Shown: positions 5,369 through 11,655 of the stretch, piece after piece | Numbering within the stretch: position 1 is the stretch's first letter | Layout of the letters: each line of letters opens with the position of its first letter | From: Candidatus Microgenomates bacterium | GTDB taxonomy: Bacteria; Patescibacteriota; Microgenomatia; UBA1406; GWC2-37-13 | Assembly (NCBI GenBank): GCA_015491205.1 | Contig: WFWI01000071.1 | Coordinates: 1-14,929 of the forward strand | Reading direction: 5' to 3' | DNA: 14,929 bases | Program-made: the position numbers and the translations under genes | Notes under the pieces: model-generated | Database searches by the model: none | What the model was told of the DNA's origin: nothing | What the model saw: the letters and a program-made list of their open reading frames with translations, nothing else

Positions 5369-6064
5369 ATGGAAGGATTCAAAGGGATCCTTAAAAAACA
5401 CAAAAAACTCCTTAAAACTCTCAGAAAGCGCTCCTTAGAAATTATCTTCCTTGCCATCGCAAGTTCTTTAACGATCGCAAGCTTTTTGTTTTATAAGCAA
5501 ACAAGTGAAACACTTCAAAATAAGATCCTTGAAATTGAACAAGAATCTTTAGAAGAACTTGAAAAAGCACCAAAACCGCAAAAGATCTATGTTGATATAT
5601 CAGGCGCTGTAGAAAAACCCGACGTTTACACAGTTTCCGAAGGCGCAAGGCTTATTGACGTTTTAATTTTAGCCGGTGGCCTTTCTGCCAAGGCTGACAG
5701 GGATTTTTTCTACCGCAATTTTAACCTTGCCCAGCCGGTTTTTGACGGACAAAAAATTTACGTCCCTTCAAAATACGAGGTTTGGCGCGGAATAATAAAA
5801 GAACCAAAAAGAATCTTTGACTTTACAGGCTACAACAAAAAACCCGCGGCAACTTACAATAATCCAAAAACCTCTCTATCCAAAGGCTTAGTAAACATAA
5901 ACACTGCCTCACGAGAGGAACTTGAAGCTTTACCCGGTATTGGAAGAATAACCGCCCAAAAAATTATTGACAATAGGCCCTATTCTTCTATAGAAGAACT
6001 TTTACAAAAAAGGATCTTAAGAAAATCTGTATTTGAAGCTATAAAAAAACGCCTTACGCTATAG
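5369..6064 (+). CDS. comEA: ComEA-like DNA-binding competence protein (SLBB + helix-hairpin-helix)
   Basis: ComEA is the membrane-anchored double-stranded DNA receptor for natural transformation. The order here is a basic N-terminus, one transmembrane helix (about residues 24-42), a short Glu-rich stalk, an SLBB domain (72-135: YVDISGAVEKPDVYTV, LILAGGL, DGQKIYVPS) and a C-terminal tandem helix-hairpin-helix (173-231: VNINTASREELEALPGIG and IIDNRPYSSIEELL). The 231-residue length and domain order match Gram-positive ComEA. The next two ORFs encode the two halves of ComEC, which supports the assignment. A GC-rich hairpin (6084-6149) separates it from comEC, which has its own promoter. Confidence 0.93.
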   Translation: MEGFKGILKKHKKLLKTLRKRSLEIIFLAIASSLTIASFLFYKQTSETLQNKILEIEQESLEELEKAPKPQKIYVDISGAVEKPDVYTVSEGARLIDVLILAGGLSAKADRDFFYRNFNLAQPVFDGQKIYVPSKYEVWRGIIKEPKRIFDFTGYNKKPAATYNNPKTSLSKGLVNINTASREELEALPGIGRITAQKIIDNRPYSSIEELLQKRILRKSVFEAIKKRLTL

Positions 6065-6083
6065 TATATTCTCCAAAATTCCA

Positions 6084-6149
6084 TTTCTAACCCCGCAGGT
6101 TCGGAGCGGGGCGTGCTGGCAGCCTGCTCCGAACCCCGCAGGTTAGAAA
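6084..6149. other. GC-rich interrupted hairpin between comEA and comEC
   Basis: TTTCTAACC (6084-6092) pairs with GGTTAGAAA (6141-6149), and GGTTCGGAGC (6098-6107) pairs with GCTCCGAACC (6126-6135). Between the stems both sides carry the same CCGCA rather than its complement, so AACCCCGCAGGTT occurs twice in direct orientation within an inverted structure. There is no clear T-run after it, so it is a poor intrinsic terminator. Confidence 0.6.
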
Positions 6150-6158
6150 CGGCGTAAT

Positions 6159-6187
6159 TTTATCCAGCCTCATCCAATTTGTATAAT
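6159..6187 (+). promoter_or_regulatory. comEC promoter (leaderless)
   Basis: A perfect TATAAT (6182-6187) lies 7 nt before the ATG at 6195. The hexamer 17 nt upstream is TTTATC (6159-6164), a weak -35. The close -10 suggests a leaderless mRNA and supports 6195 as the true start, hence a genuinely short ComEC N-terminus. Confidence 0.65.
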
Positions 6188-6194
6188 AATTTTT

Positions 6195-7001
6195 ATGCCA
6201 ACAGTCTATGACTTTGCAGCCGTTATAAACCAGTACTTTCACGAACCTTATGCCTCGCTTTTAAACGGCATCATCTTTGGCATAAAACCAAAAGGTTTCC
6301 CTGAGCTTTACCAAAAGCTTATAAAAACAGGTCTTTTGCACATTGCAGTTTTGTCCGGAATGAACCTTTCGCTTTTGTCAGGCGTTATCTCAGCCACTTT
6401 AAAACCCCTTGGCAGAAAAATAAACAGTTTGATAACCATACTAACCATTATAATTTTTGTACATTTTGTTGGCTACCAAGCCCCAATTGTCAGAGCCGCC
6501 ATTATGGCAGTTTTAACACACGTTGCAATTCTTTATGGAAAGCAAAAAAGCACGCTTTACCTTTTGTTTATCTCTGGCCTTTTATCCCTTGTTTTTAAAC
6601 CAACGTGGATAAAATCCATCTCCTTTCAACTCTCCTATCTTGCCACGCTCGGCCTCATCCTTTTTGCAAAAGGCTACGAAGGCCATCCAAAAACCTTTTG
6701 GCAAAAGTTGATGAAGTTTATAAAAAGCGAGTTTAGAACTTCTATTGCAGCCCAGGTTTTTACTGCGCCTTTAATCTTTTTAAAATTTAAACAGATCTCG
6801 CTCGTCTCGCCAATAACCAACGTTTTAATTGCGCCAATTATCGCGCCTTTAATGAGCCTTGGAATGTTTGCAGCCCTTTTGGGAAAGTTAAACTACTACC
6901 TTGGCCTTCCCTTCGCCTGGGTCAGTTTCGGTTTTTTAAAGTATTTAACGGTCGTAATAGACCTTTTTTCAAACGTGCCTTATGGATTTTTTAAATTTTA
7001 A
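6195..7001 (+). CDS. comEC: ComEC channel domain (Competence domain only)
   Basis: This is the polytopic part of the DNA-uptake channel that passes single-stranded DNA across the membrane. The 268 residues correspond to the Competence domain: GLLHIAVLSGMNLSLLSG (46-63) is the family hallmark (GLxHxxAxSGxH), followed by VRAAIMAVLTHVAILYG and several hydrophobic helices with SFQLSYLATLGLILF. The N-terminal OB-fold domain (DUF4131) of full-length ComEC is absent, and the ORF stops 2 nt before the ORF encoding the metallo-beta-lactamase part. Together the two ORFs (553 aa) replace a protein that is often 700-800 aa. The leaderless promoter at 6182 supports the start. Confidence 0.92.
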   Translation: MPTVYDFAAVINQYFHEPYASLLNGIIFGIKPKGFPELYQKLIKTGLLHIAVLSGMNLSLLSGVISATLKPLGRKINSLITILTIIIFVHFVGYQAPIVRAAIMAVLTHVAILYGKQKSTLYLLFISGLLSLVFKPTWIKSISFQLSYLATLGLILFAKGYEGHPKTFWQKLMKFIKSEFRTSIAAQVFTAPLIFLKFKQISLVSPITNVLIAPIIAPLMSLGMFAALLGKLNYYLGLPFAWVSFGFLKYLTVVIDLFSNVPYGFFKF

Positions 7002-7003
7002 AA

Positions 7004-7861
7004 ATGGGAGATGAGATAAATTTGAAAACACGAGTTCTCCTTCCAGCCATCGCCTCCTTTGTAATAACGTTCGTTTATTTTAGCTTTCTAAAAGCAAACC
7101 AACGCGATCTAGCTGTTTTTTGCAACGTTGGCCAAGGTGATGCTGCCTACCTTCGGATAAACTCAGTTGACATTTTAGTAGATGCCGGCCCCTCCAAAAA
7201 AGTCTTGGAGTGCCTGGGAAAGCATATGCCCTTTTATGACAAAAAAATTGAGCTTGCAATCCTTTCCCACCCCCAAAAGGATCACTTTGGCGGCTACTTT
7301 TCTGTAATCTCACGCTACAAGATTGATTATTTTATTGCTCCAGCTGTTGAAGGTACCGCTCTTTCTTTCAAAAACTTAGAGGATCTTTTGGAAAAAAAGG
7401 AGATAGAAAGAATCTTTCCAACTGCTGGATACAGGATAAAAATCGGAAAAGCCACAATAATCTTTTTCTGGCCAAACAAAGAATACATAGCTAAACTCCC
7501 TTCTGAAAATCTAAACGATTACTCGCTTATTTTTAAACTAAAAACAAAAAACTCCTCCTTCCTTTTTACCGGAGACGCAAGTCCGATTGTGTTAGACGAC
7601 CTTTCCCAATGGGCCAAAATTAACTCTCCCCAAGCCTTCAGGACAAAAGTTCTAAAAGTCCCCCACCACGGCTCAGCAAACGGACTAACCTGGGACTTCC
7701 TTATTTTAGCAAACCCAGAGCTCGCTCTGATAAGCGTTGGCAAAAACAACCCCTATGGCCACCCACACCAGAAAACTTTAAATTACCTTAAAGCCTCAAA
7801 TACAAAAGTTTGGCGAACGGATTTAAATGGAGAGTTTAAGATTGAGCTTGGTAGATGGTAG
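7004..7861 (+). CDS. comEC: ComEC metallo-beta-lactamase domain as a separate protein
   Basis: This corresponds to the C-terminal ComEC nuclease-like domain proposed to degrade the non-transported strand. One N-terminal transmembrane helix (about residues 10-28) is followed by the MBL motifs: NVGQGDA (41-47), LVDAG (58-62), HPQKDH (89-94, metal ligands), NDYSL (171-175), FTGDA (188-192), PHHGS (220-224) and YGHPH (251-255). All metal-site motifs are intact. The start is ATG 7004, 2 nt after the previous stop. An alternative is TTG 7022, preceded by GGGAG and giving MKTRVLLPAIASF. The last residues (LGRW) and the TAG stop are encoded by the CTACYAN-family array in reverse orientation. Confidence 0.92.
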   Translation: MGDEINLKTRVLLPAIASFVITFVYFSFLKANQRDLAVFCNVGQGDAAYLRINSVDILVDAGPSKKVLECLGKHMPFYDKKIELAILSHPQKDHFGGYFSVISRYKIDYFIAPAVEGTALSFKNLEDLLEKKEIERIFPTAGYRIKIGKATIIFFWPNKEYIAKLPSENLNDYSLIFKLKTKNSSFLFTGDASPIVLDDLSQWAKINSPQAFRTKVLKVPHHGSANGLTWDFLILANPELALISVGKNNPYGHPHQKTLNYLKASNTKVWRTDLNGEFKIELGRW

Positions 7862-7896
7862 TTGGTAGTTAGTAGTTGGTAGCTGGTAGTTGTTGG
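7848..7896. repeat. Heptamer array (TTGGTAG) from the end of comEC into the next promoter
   Basis: Seven units with an exact 7-nt period: TTGGTAG, ATGGTAG, TTGGTAG, TTAGTAG, TTGGTAG, CTGGTAG, TTGTTGG. This is the CTACYAN family in reverse orientation. The second unit supplies the stop codon of the MBL gene, the fifth supplies the -35 (TTGGTA, 7876-7881) of the next gene, and the array ends 2 nt before its TATAAT. Confidence 0.9.
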
Positions 7897-7904
7897 GTTA
7901 TAAT
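7876..7904 (+). promoter_or_regulatory. Promoter of the DUF916-like gene (leaderless, -35 made by a heptamer)
   Basis: TTGGTA (7876-7881, inside a heptamer), a 17-nt spacer and TATAAT (7899-7904) are followed by 7 nt and the ATG at 7912. Confidence 0.7.
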
Positions 7905-7911
7905 ACAATTA

Positions 7912-8895
7912 ATGAGAAACTTAATAAAATTTCTAATCCTTTTGATACTAGCTACTAGCTACCAGCTACTAGCTACTACTCCCTCCTTTGCCCAATCCCT
8001 TTCTCTTTCAATCTCTCCGCCGCTTTTGGAAGTGGTAATAAAACCGGGGAAGTCTATCCTTATTGCCTACACAATCCAAAACTTTGGCGATCCAGTGGTT
8101 TTAACTCCCAAAGTTGTCTCCTTTGAACCAGCAGATGACCTGGGAAATATAAGCCTTAAGGACGGGATTGAAGGCCCGGTGCGCTTTAATCTAGATAATT
8201 CTGAAATAAAATTAAACAAACCCTTTTTCCTAAAACCAAAAACCAAAGAACAACTTCTTTTAAGAGTACGCGTGCCTGAAAACGCGCCAGAAGGTGATTT
8301 TTATTACTCGCTTACTTTAACCACCAGTCCAAATCTGCAGCAAGATCAAAACGCCGCTGCTGCAGCCCAGGCCACAATTGCAGCAAACCTTCTTATTACA
8401 ATCACAGAAACTGGCAGGATTGATATAAAACCCAAGATAGTCTACTTTGACATTATTCCCAAATTCTCCCTTTTCAAAAAGTTTAAAATTGTCGACAGCT
8501 TTGATAAAATCCCGGTCGTTTTAAAAGTTGAAAATACAGGCAAAAACTACGTTAAAGCAGCTGGCAAAATAGAGCTTCAAGGGATTTTTGGAGCAAAAGC
8601 AAGCTGGAACCTTATCCCTAAAAACATCCTCTCCTCCTCCCAAAGGCTCCTTGTTGCCTCAAGCGAGGCAGGCTTAAAAGCCTGGACTTACAAAAAAAGA
8701 CCTGTAAGCCTCATTCTCCCCTCAGGCCTTTACTTTGGTAAATACACTTTGCGCGCGTCAGTAAATTTTGGCCAAGAATCCCCCACGGTTTTAACCGCAA
8801 ACACCACCTTTGTAGCCCTCCCCCTAAAATTGTTCCTTATGCTTGTGGGAGGAATAGGAGTTTATTTGATTACCAAGAGAAAACTGCAGTTTTAA
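7912..8895 (+). CDS. DUF916-like membrane-anchored surface protein
   Basis: A 327-residue protein with a signal peptide (cleavage near PSFAQ, residues 24-28), two Ig-like beta domains and a C-terminal helix (LFLMLVGGIGVYLI) followed by the basic tail TKRKLQF. The first domain (SISPPLLEVVIKPGKSILIAY, then VRVPENAPEGDFYYSLTL) resembles the DUF916/WxL-binding fold and aligns in layout with the 11656 gene product. A longer frame begins at 7876, but that ATG lies inside the heptamer array and upstream of the -10 box; ATG 7912 follows TATAAT by 7 nt and begins a normal signal peptide. Residues 13-23 of the signal peptide (LATSYQLLATT) are encoded by forward CTAGCTA heptamers. The stop codon is followed at once by GAANNNC repeats. 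Confidence 0.85.
   Translation: MRNLIKFLILLILATSYQLLATTPSFAQSLSLSISPPLLEVVIKPGKSILIAYTIQNFGDPVVLTPKVVSFEPADDLGNISLKDGIEGPVRFNLDNSEIKLNKPFFLKPKTKEQLLLRVRVPENAPEGDFYYSLTLTTSPNLQQDQNAAAAAQATIAANLLITITETGRIDIKPKIVYFDIIPKFSLFKKFKIVDSFDKIPVVLKVENTGKNYVKAAGKIELQGIFGAKASWNLIPKNILSSSQRLLVASSEAGLKAWTYKKRPVSLILPSGLYFGKYTLRASVNFGQESPTVLTANTTFVALPLKLFLMLVGGIGVYLITKRKLQF
7948..7982. repeat. Heptamer array inside a signal-peptide coding sequence
   Basis: CTAGCTA, CTAGCTA, CCAGCTA, CTAGCTA, CTACTCC lie in forward orientation, opposite to the array at 7848-7896. Because 7 is not a multiple of 3, each unit is read in a new frame, giving LATSYQLLATT. The two arrays form an inverted pair around the promoter and start codon. 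Confidence 0.85.
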
Positions 8896-8899
8896 ATCC

Positions 8900-9097
8900 G
8901 AAATTCGAATCTCGAAATCCGAAACAAATTCGAATTACCAAATGACCAAAATTCAAAACAAAAAAGTTTTGGTTATTTGAGAATTTGTCCCGAACCAGAA
9001 TAAATACGGTTCGGGACTACCCTGTACCGTAATTTGTTCTGGTACAGGGTGAATTTTGACAATTGTTTCGAAATTCGGATTTCGGATTTCGAATTTC
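8900..9097. repeat. Nested inverted repeats between convergent genes
   Basis: Outer arms: GAAATTC, GAATCTC, GAAATCC, GAAACAA (8900-8927) and GAAATTC, GGATTTC, GGATTTC, GAATTTC (9070-9097). Inside are an AAWTTCC-type stretch (about 8926-8960) with an ACCAAAA/TTTTGGT fold-back, and two perfect 10-bp hairpins (8987-9017 and 9019-9050). The block fills the 213-nt gap between two convergent stop codons, so a bidirectional terminator role is likely. Confidence 0.65.
8987..9050. terminator. Twin perfect hairpins in the convergent spacer
   Basis: GTCCCGAACC (8987-8996) pairs perfectly with GGTTCGGGAC (9008-9017) across an 11-nt loop. One base later ACCCTGTACC (9019-9028) pairs perfectly with GGTACAGGGT (9041-9050) across a 12-nt loop. 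No T-run follows directly, so they may block transcription or protect RNA 3' ends rather than act as classic intrinsic terminators. Confidence 0.5.
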
Positions 9098-9108
9098 CTT
9101 TTTGCGCT

Positions 9109-9852
9109 TTATTTATACATCAATCCTCTCACCTCCTTAAAAATCTCCCACGCCTCAAAGGCTATCCAGCGCTCGCCCACTAGCTCCTTTGGAAGGCCCG
9201 GATCCTTTTTCAATACCTCAACGTAGGCAGCCACAACTTTTTTAAATTTTAAAAGAGGTTCCTCCTTTGCCGAAATTATCTCATGCCAATCTTTAAAAAG
9301 CCTTCTGTAGCGCTTCTCGATTTCGCTCTTCTCCCACACCTTTTCAATCAAAATCTCACGATCGCCAAAAGCATGCTCTGCTTCAAAAGCTTGAACGTAC
9401 TTTTCCTCCTCCTTCCCCAAAACCAGATCGCGCAAGCTCTCAATCACAGGATGAGGGGTCACCCAAAATGACCTGTGCCAAGGCCCCAGGCCCCAACCTT
9501 CCATCTCCCTTCGCAATCTGTCCCTTAAATGCCGCTTCACCTCTGGAATCTCATAGGAGATAATCCTCCACTTGCCATCCCAGGACTTCCTTAAAAATCG
9601 GAAAAAAGGAAATCTTAAAACTAAAAAGCTAAACCCTTTCTCTGTTAAAACATAAGCCCCACTTTCCTCTTTCTCCTCTTTATCAATCAACCCCTCTTTA
9701 ACTAAAGAAGAAACTACTCCTTTAGTTCTCTCATTGCGTGAAAGATCTACCAACGAGAAAAATTTCTCATCTGAAGCAACAGGTTGCAACTCCTCCCCTC
9801 CTATAAGCTGCAGCGCAAGCAAAATCCTCGTTCGCCTATCTTTTATTCCCAT
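9109..9852 (-). CDS. PaaX-like transcriptional regulator with Cas2-like domain
   Basis: A 247-residue protein in the style of PaaX repressors. An N-terminal winged helix (about residues 1-75: RILLALQLIGGE, KGVVSSLVKEGLIDKEE, AYVLTEKGFSFL) is followed by a Cas2-like domain starting WDGKWRIISYEIPEVKRHLR (91-110) with RDRLRREMEGWGLGPWHRSFW, and a helical C-terminal region. The target is unknown. An upstream TTG at 9891 would lengthen it by 13 residues, but that TTG is the first part of a TTGACA -35, so ATG 9852 is chosen. It is divergent from the surface gene at 10094, whose promoter it could control. The palindrome CCTCTT-TGTC-AAGAGG overlaps its own -35. The Cas2-like fold does not imply CRISPR. 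Confidence 0.82.
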   Translation of the reverse strand: MGIKDRRTRILLALQLIGGEELQPVASDEKFFSLVDLSRNERTKGVVSSLVKEGLIDKEEKEESGAYVLTEKGFSFLVLRFPFFRFLRKSWDGKWRIISYEIPEVKRHLRDRLRREMEGWGLGPWHRSFWVTPHPVIESLRDLVLGKEEEKYVQAFEAEHAFGDREILIEKVWEKSEIEKRYRRLFKDWHEIISAKEEPLLKFKKVVAAYVEVLKKDPGLPKELVGERWIAFEAWEIFKEVRGLMYK

Positions 9853-9862
9853 GTTAATTTTG

Positions 9863-9891
9863 AATTTAACAAACGTTAACCTCTTTGTCAA
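9863..9891 (-). promoter_or_regulatory. Promoter of the PaaX-like gene
   Basis: On the minus strand TTGACA (9891-9886), a 17-nt spacer and TAAATT (9868-9863), then 10 nt to the ATG. The perfect -35 is good evidence; the -10 matches 4 of 6. Confidence 0.65.
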
Positions 9892-9895
9892 GAGG
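9880..9895. promoter_or_regulatory. Candidate operator overlapping the PaaX-like gene -35
   Basis: CCTCTT-TGTC-AAGAGG is a perfect 6-bp inverted repeat with a 4-nt centre. It covers the TTGACA and would suit autoregulation by the adjacent repressor-like protein. This is inference from position only. Confidence 0.4.
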
Positions 9896-9940
9896 TAAAA
9901 TTAAACGTCAGTACCGATGATAGCTAACAGTTCCCAGTTT

Positions 9941-9982
9941 ATTAACGTTAAGTATATGCGATCGCGTATGCTTAACGTTAAC
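9941..9982. repeat. 42-nt palindrome with GCGATCGC core, copy 2
   Basis: The same arms and core as copies 1 and 3, with about five substitutions. The core-proximal bases differ (TATATGCGATCGCGTATG). Two of its three mispairs are T-G wobbles. It lies between divergent genes and has no octamer array beside it. Confidence 0.85.
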
Positions 9983-10001
9983 TATATTTACCACCTGCTA
10001 T

Positions 10002-10036
10002 CTACCAACTACCAGCTACTAACTACCAACTACTAA
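10002..10036. repeat. CTACYAN heptamer array upstream of the large surface gene
   Basis: Five perfect units: CTACCAA, CTACCAG, CTACTAA, CTACCAA, CTACTAA. The array ends 13 nt before a TTGACA. Confidence 0.9.
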
Positions 10037-10049
10037 TTTTAAAATGGCC

Positions 10050-10079
10050 TTGACAAGAAGACGCTTTTGAAATTATAAT
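10050..10079 (+). promoter_or_regulatory. Strong promoter of the large surface gene
   Basis: Perfect TTGACA (10050-10055), an 18-nt spacer and perfect TATAAT (10074-10079), then 14 nt to the ATG. This is the best consensus promoter in the window and suits an abundant surface protein. The leader would be about 7 nt, too short for a normal ribosome-binding site. Confidence 0.85.
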
Positions 10080-10093
10080 CGATTTAAATTAAA

Positions 10094-11599
10094 ATGGTCT
10101 TAACAAAGAGGAAGCCTAAAAGTCGATTTTTAAAATATTTAACTACAAAGTTTATTCTTTTTATTTTTATCTTCTCTCAACTTCTTTATCTTTTTCTTTT
10201 CAACTCTCCTCGGATTGCTGACTCAGGAAATCTTACAACAGTTTACGACACCCTTTCCAATCCAAGACTCTCCTATGTAGCTGGAGTTGCCACAGCTGCT
10301 GGCACTGGTACAACAATAGTTGATATTGACACCACAGGCAATCCTGATGTAAACACCAACAATCTTTTTCCAAAGGATTCTGTCTGTTTTGCTGACGCTG
10401 GGCTTAACGGCTGCAAAGGCAACACTTCCTATACTGTTGCATCAATTATAGATGCAGACACCTTTGCTATTTCAAGTGGACTAATCCAAGCTTTAGAAAC
10501 TACAGATTATGTTATAGCCACTCAATCAGCAGTTCATTCTGTAAACTTTACCACAGTCTCTGACGTCAATGGAGGAAAGATAAAAGTAAAAATACCTGCT
10601 GCCTCTGCCAACTACAACGATGGCTTCCCAGATCAAACTGGCTTTGACTCCAACCTTCTAACCAACTCAAATATCGGCACTTACACCAGCATAACCTGCT
10701 CTGGTGGTTGTGGTGTTACCTTTGGAACAATCACCCTTACTTATTCAAATGGCCAGCACATAATCACAATTCCTTTTACCGGCACATTAGCAGCAGGCAA
10801 GCAGGTCACTGTTACAATTGGCAGTTCTTCTGACACGCGCTATCAGTTTATAAACCCAGCTCCGGCTGTAGGGCACAATCAAGGCACAGCTGATATTTAC
10901 ACAATAACTGTAGAAGAAACAGATTCTCTGGACAATGTAATTGATGCTACTGATGCAAAAGTAGCACTAATAGAAGGAGTTCTTGTCTCAGCCACAGTCG
11001 AAGAAACAATCCAATTTTTTGTAAGAGCCGGCACAGCAGACTCAGGTACCATCTGTGGAGTAAGTAGGACTGCCACCTCAATAGACACCACCTCAACGGC
11101 CATCCCCTTTGGCTCAATTGTCAGCACTGACACCTTTTATGACGCCTATCAAGAACTTGAAGTTAGAACCAATGCCTCTTCAGGCTATGTTGTCACCATT
11201 GAACAAAACGATCAAATGGGAAAGGATGGAACAGTATGTACTGGAGCCTCTGCAGGCGAAGCTCAAAACTGTATCCCCGATACCACATGTGATGATGGCA
11301 CTTGTACAGAAACAACCTCTGCCAACTGGGCTACAGCTACAAACAACGGCTTAGGGTACTCGCTGGAAAACATAACAGGCACTGACGCCACCTTCACCTA
11401 CAATGAATCAGCTCGCACCTTTTCAGCCAAACAACTTCCTGATCAAGAAGCAGGAGAATCAAAGCAAAACATAATGAGCAAGTCCTCTCCAACCTCAAGC
11501 TCAAAAGTCAATGTATGCTACAGGCTTTCAGTATCTGTCACCCAACCTGCAGGTTATTATTACAACAAAGTTAAATACACTGCGACAGCGAAGTTTTGA
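10094..11599 (+). CDS. Large exported surface protein
   Basis: A 501-residue protein with a basic N-terminus (KRKPKSRFLKY) and a hydrophobic signal or anchor (residues 19-36), then a long Thr/Ser/Asn/Gly-rich beta region with few charges. It has several cysteine pairs (98/107, 202/206, and a cluster 382-404: VCTG, NCIPDTTCDDGTCTE), suggesting extracellular disulfides. Residues about 330-501 are homologous to the C-terminal domain of the 4569 gene product (FGSI, IPDTTCD, CTE, GLGYS, QEAGES, SVTQPAGYYYNKV). The domain resembles WxL or fimbrial-type beta domains in outline but lacks a clear WxL motif. It is followed by a DUF916-like gene, as in WxL clusters. The exact role is unknown; an adhesin or surface-layer component is likely. 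Confidence 0.85.
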   Translation: MVLTKRKPKSRFLKYLTTKFILFIFIFSQLLYLFLFNSPRIADSGNLTTVYDTLSNPRLSYVAGVATAAGTGTTIVDIDTTGNPDVNTNNLFPKDSVCFADAGLNGCKGNTSYTVASIIDADTFAISSGLIQALETTDYVIATQSAVHSVNFTTVSDVNGGKIKVKIPAASANYNDGFPDQTGFDSNLLTNSNIGTYTSITCSGGCGVTFGTITLTYSNGQHIITIPFTGTLAAGKQVTVTIGSSSDTRYQFINPAPAVGHNQGTADIYTITVEETDSLDNVIDATDAKVALIEGVLVSATVEETIQFFVRAGTADSGTICGVSRTATSIDTTSTAIPFGSIVSTDTFYDAYQELEVRTNASSGYVVTIEQNDQMGKDGTVCTGASAGEAQNCIPDTTCDDGTCTETTSANWATATNNGLGYSLENITGTDATFTYNESARTFSAKQLPDQEAGESKQNIMSKSSPTSSSKVNVCYRLSVSVTQPAGYYYNKVKYTATAKF

Positions 11600-11600
11600 G

Positions 11601-11649
11601 GTGGCAGTTGGTAGCTGACAGTTGGTAGTTAGTAGTTAGGAAATATAAA
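11601..11649. repeat. Heptamer array from the stop codon into the next -10 box
   Basis: The units read GTGGCAG, TTGGTAG, CTGACAG, TTGGTAG, TTAGTAG, TTAGGAA, ATATAAA. They are in phase from 2 nt after the TGA of the previous gene through the TATAAA of the next promoter. Confidence 0.85.
11622..11649 (+). promoter_or_regulatory. Promoter of the second DUF916-like gene (leaderless)
   Basis: TTGGTA (11622-11627, inside a heptamer), a 16-nt spacer and TATAAA (11644-11649), then 6 nt to the ATG at 11656. AGGTAG precedes the ATG and could act as a poor ribosome site if transcription reads through from upstream. Confidence 0.65.
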
Positions 11650-11655
11650 AGGTAG

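Noticed and set aside
7876..7911. Upstream start for the DUF916-like gene at 7876
   Set aside because: It lies in the heptamer array and upstream of the -10 box, and it spoils the signal peptide that begins at 7912.
9853..9891. TTG start for the PaaX-like protein at 9891
   Set aside because: The TTG is part of the TTGACA -35 element, so transcription should begin downstream of it.
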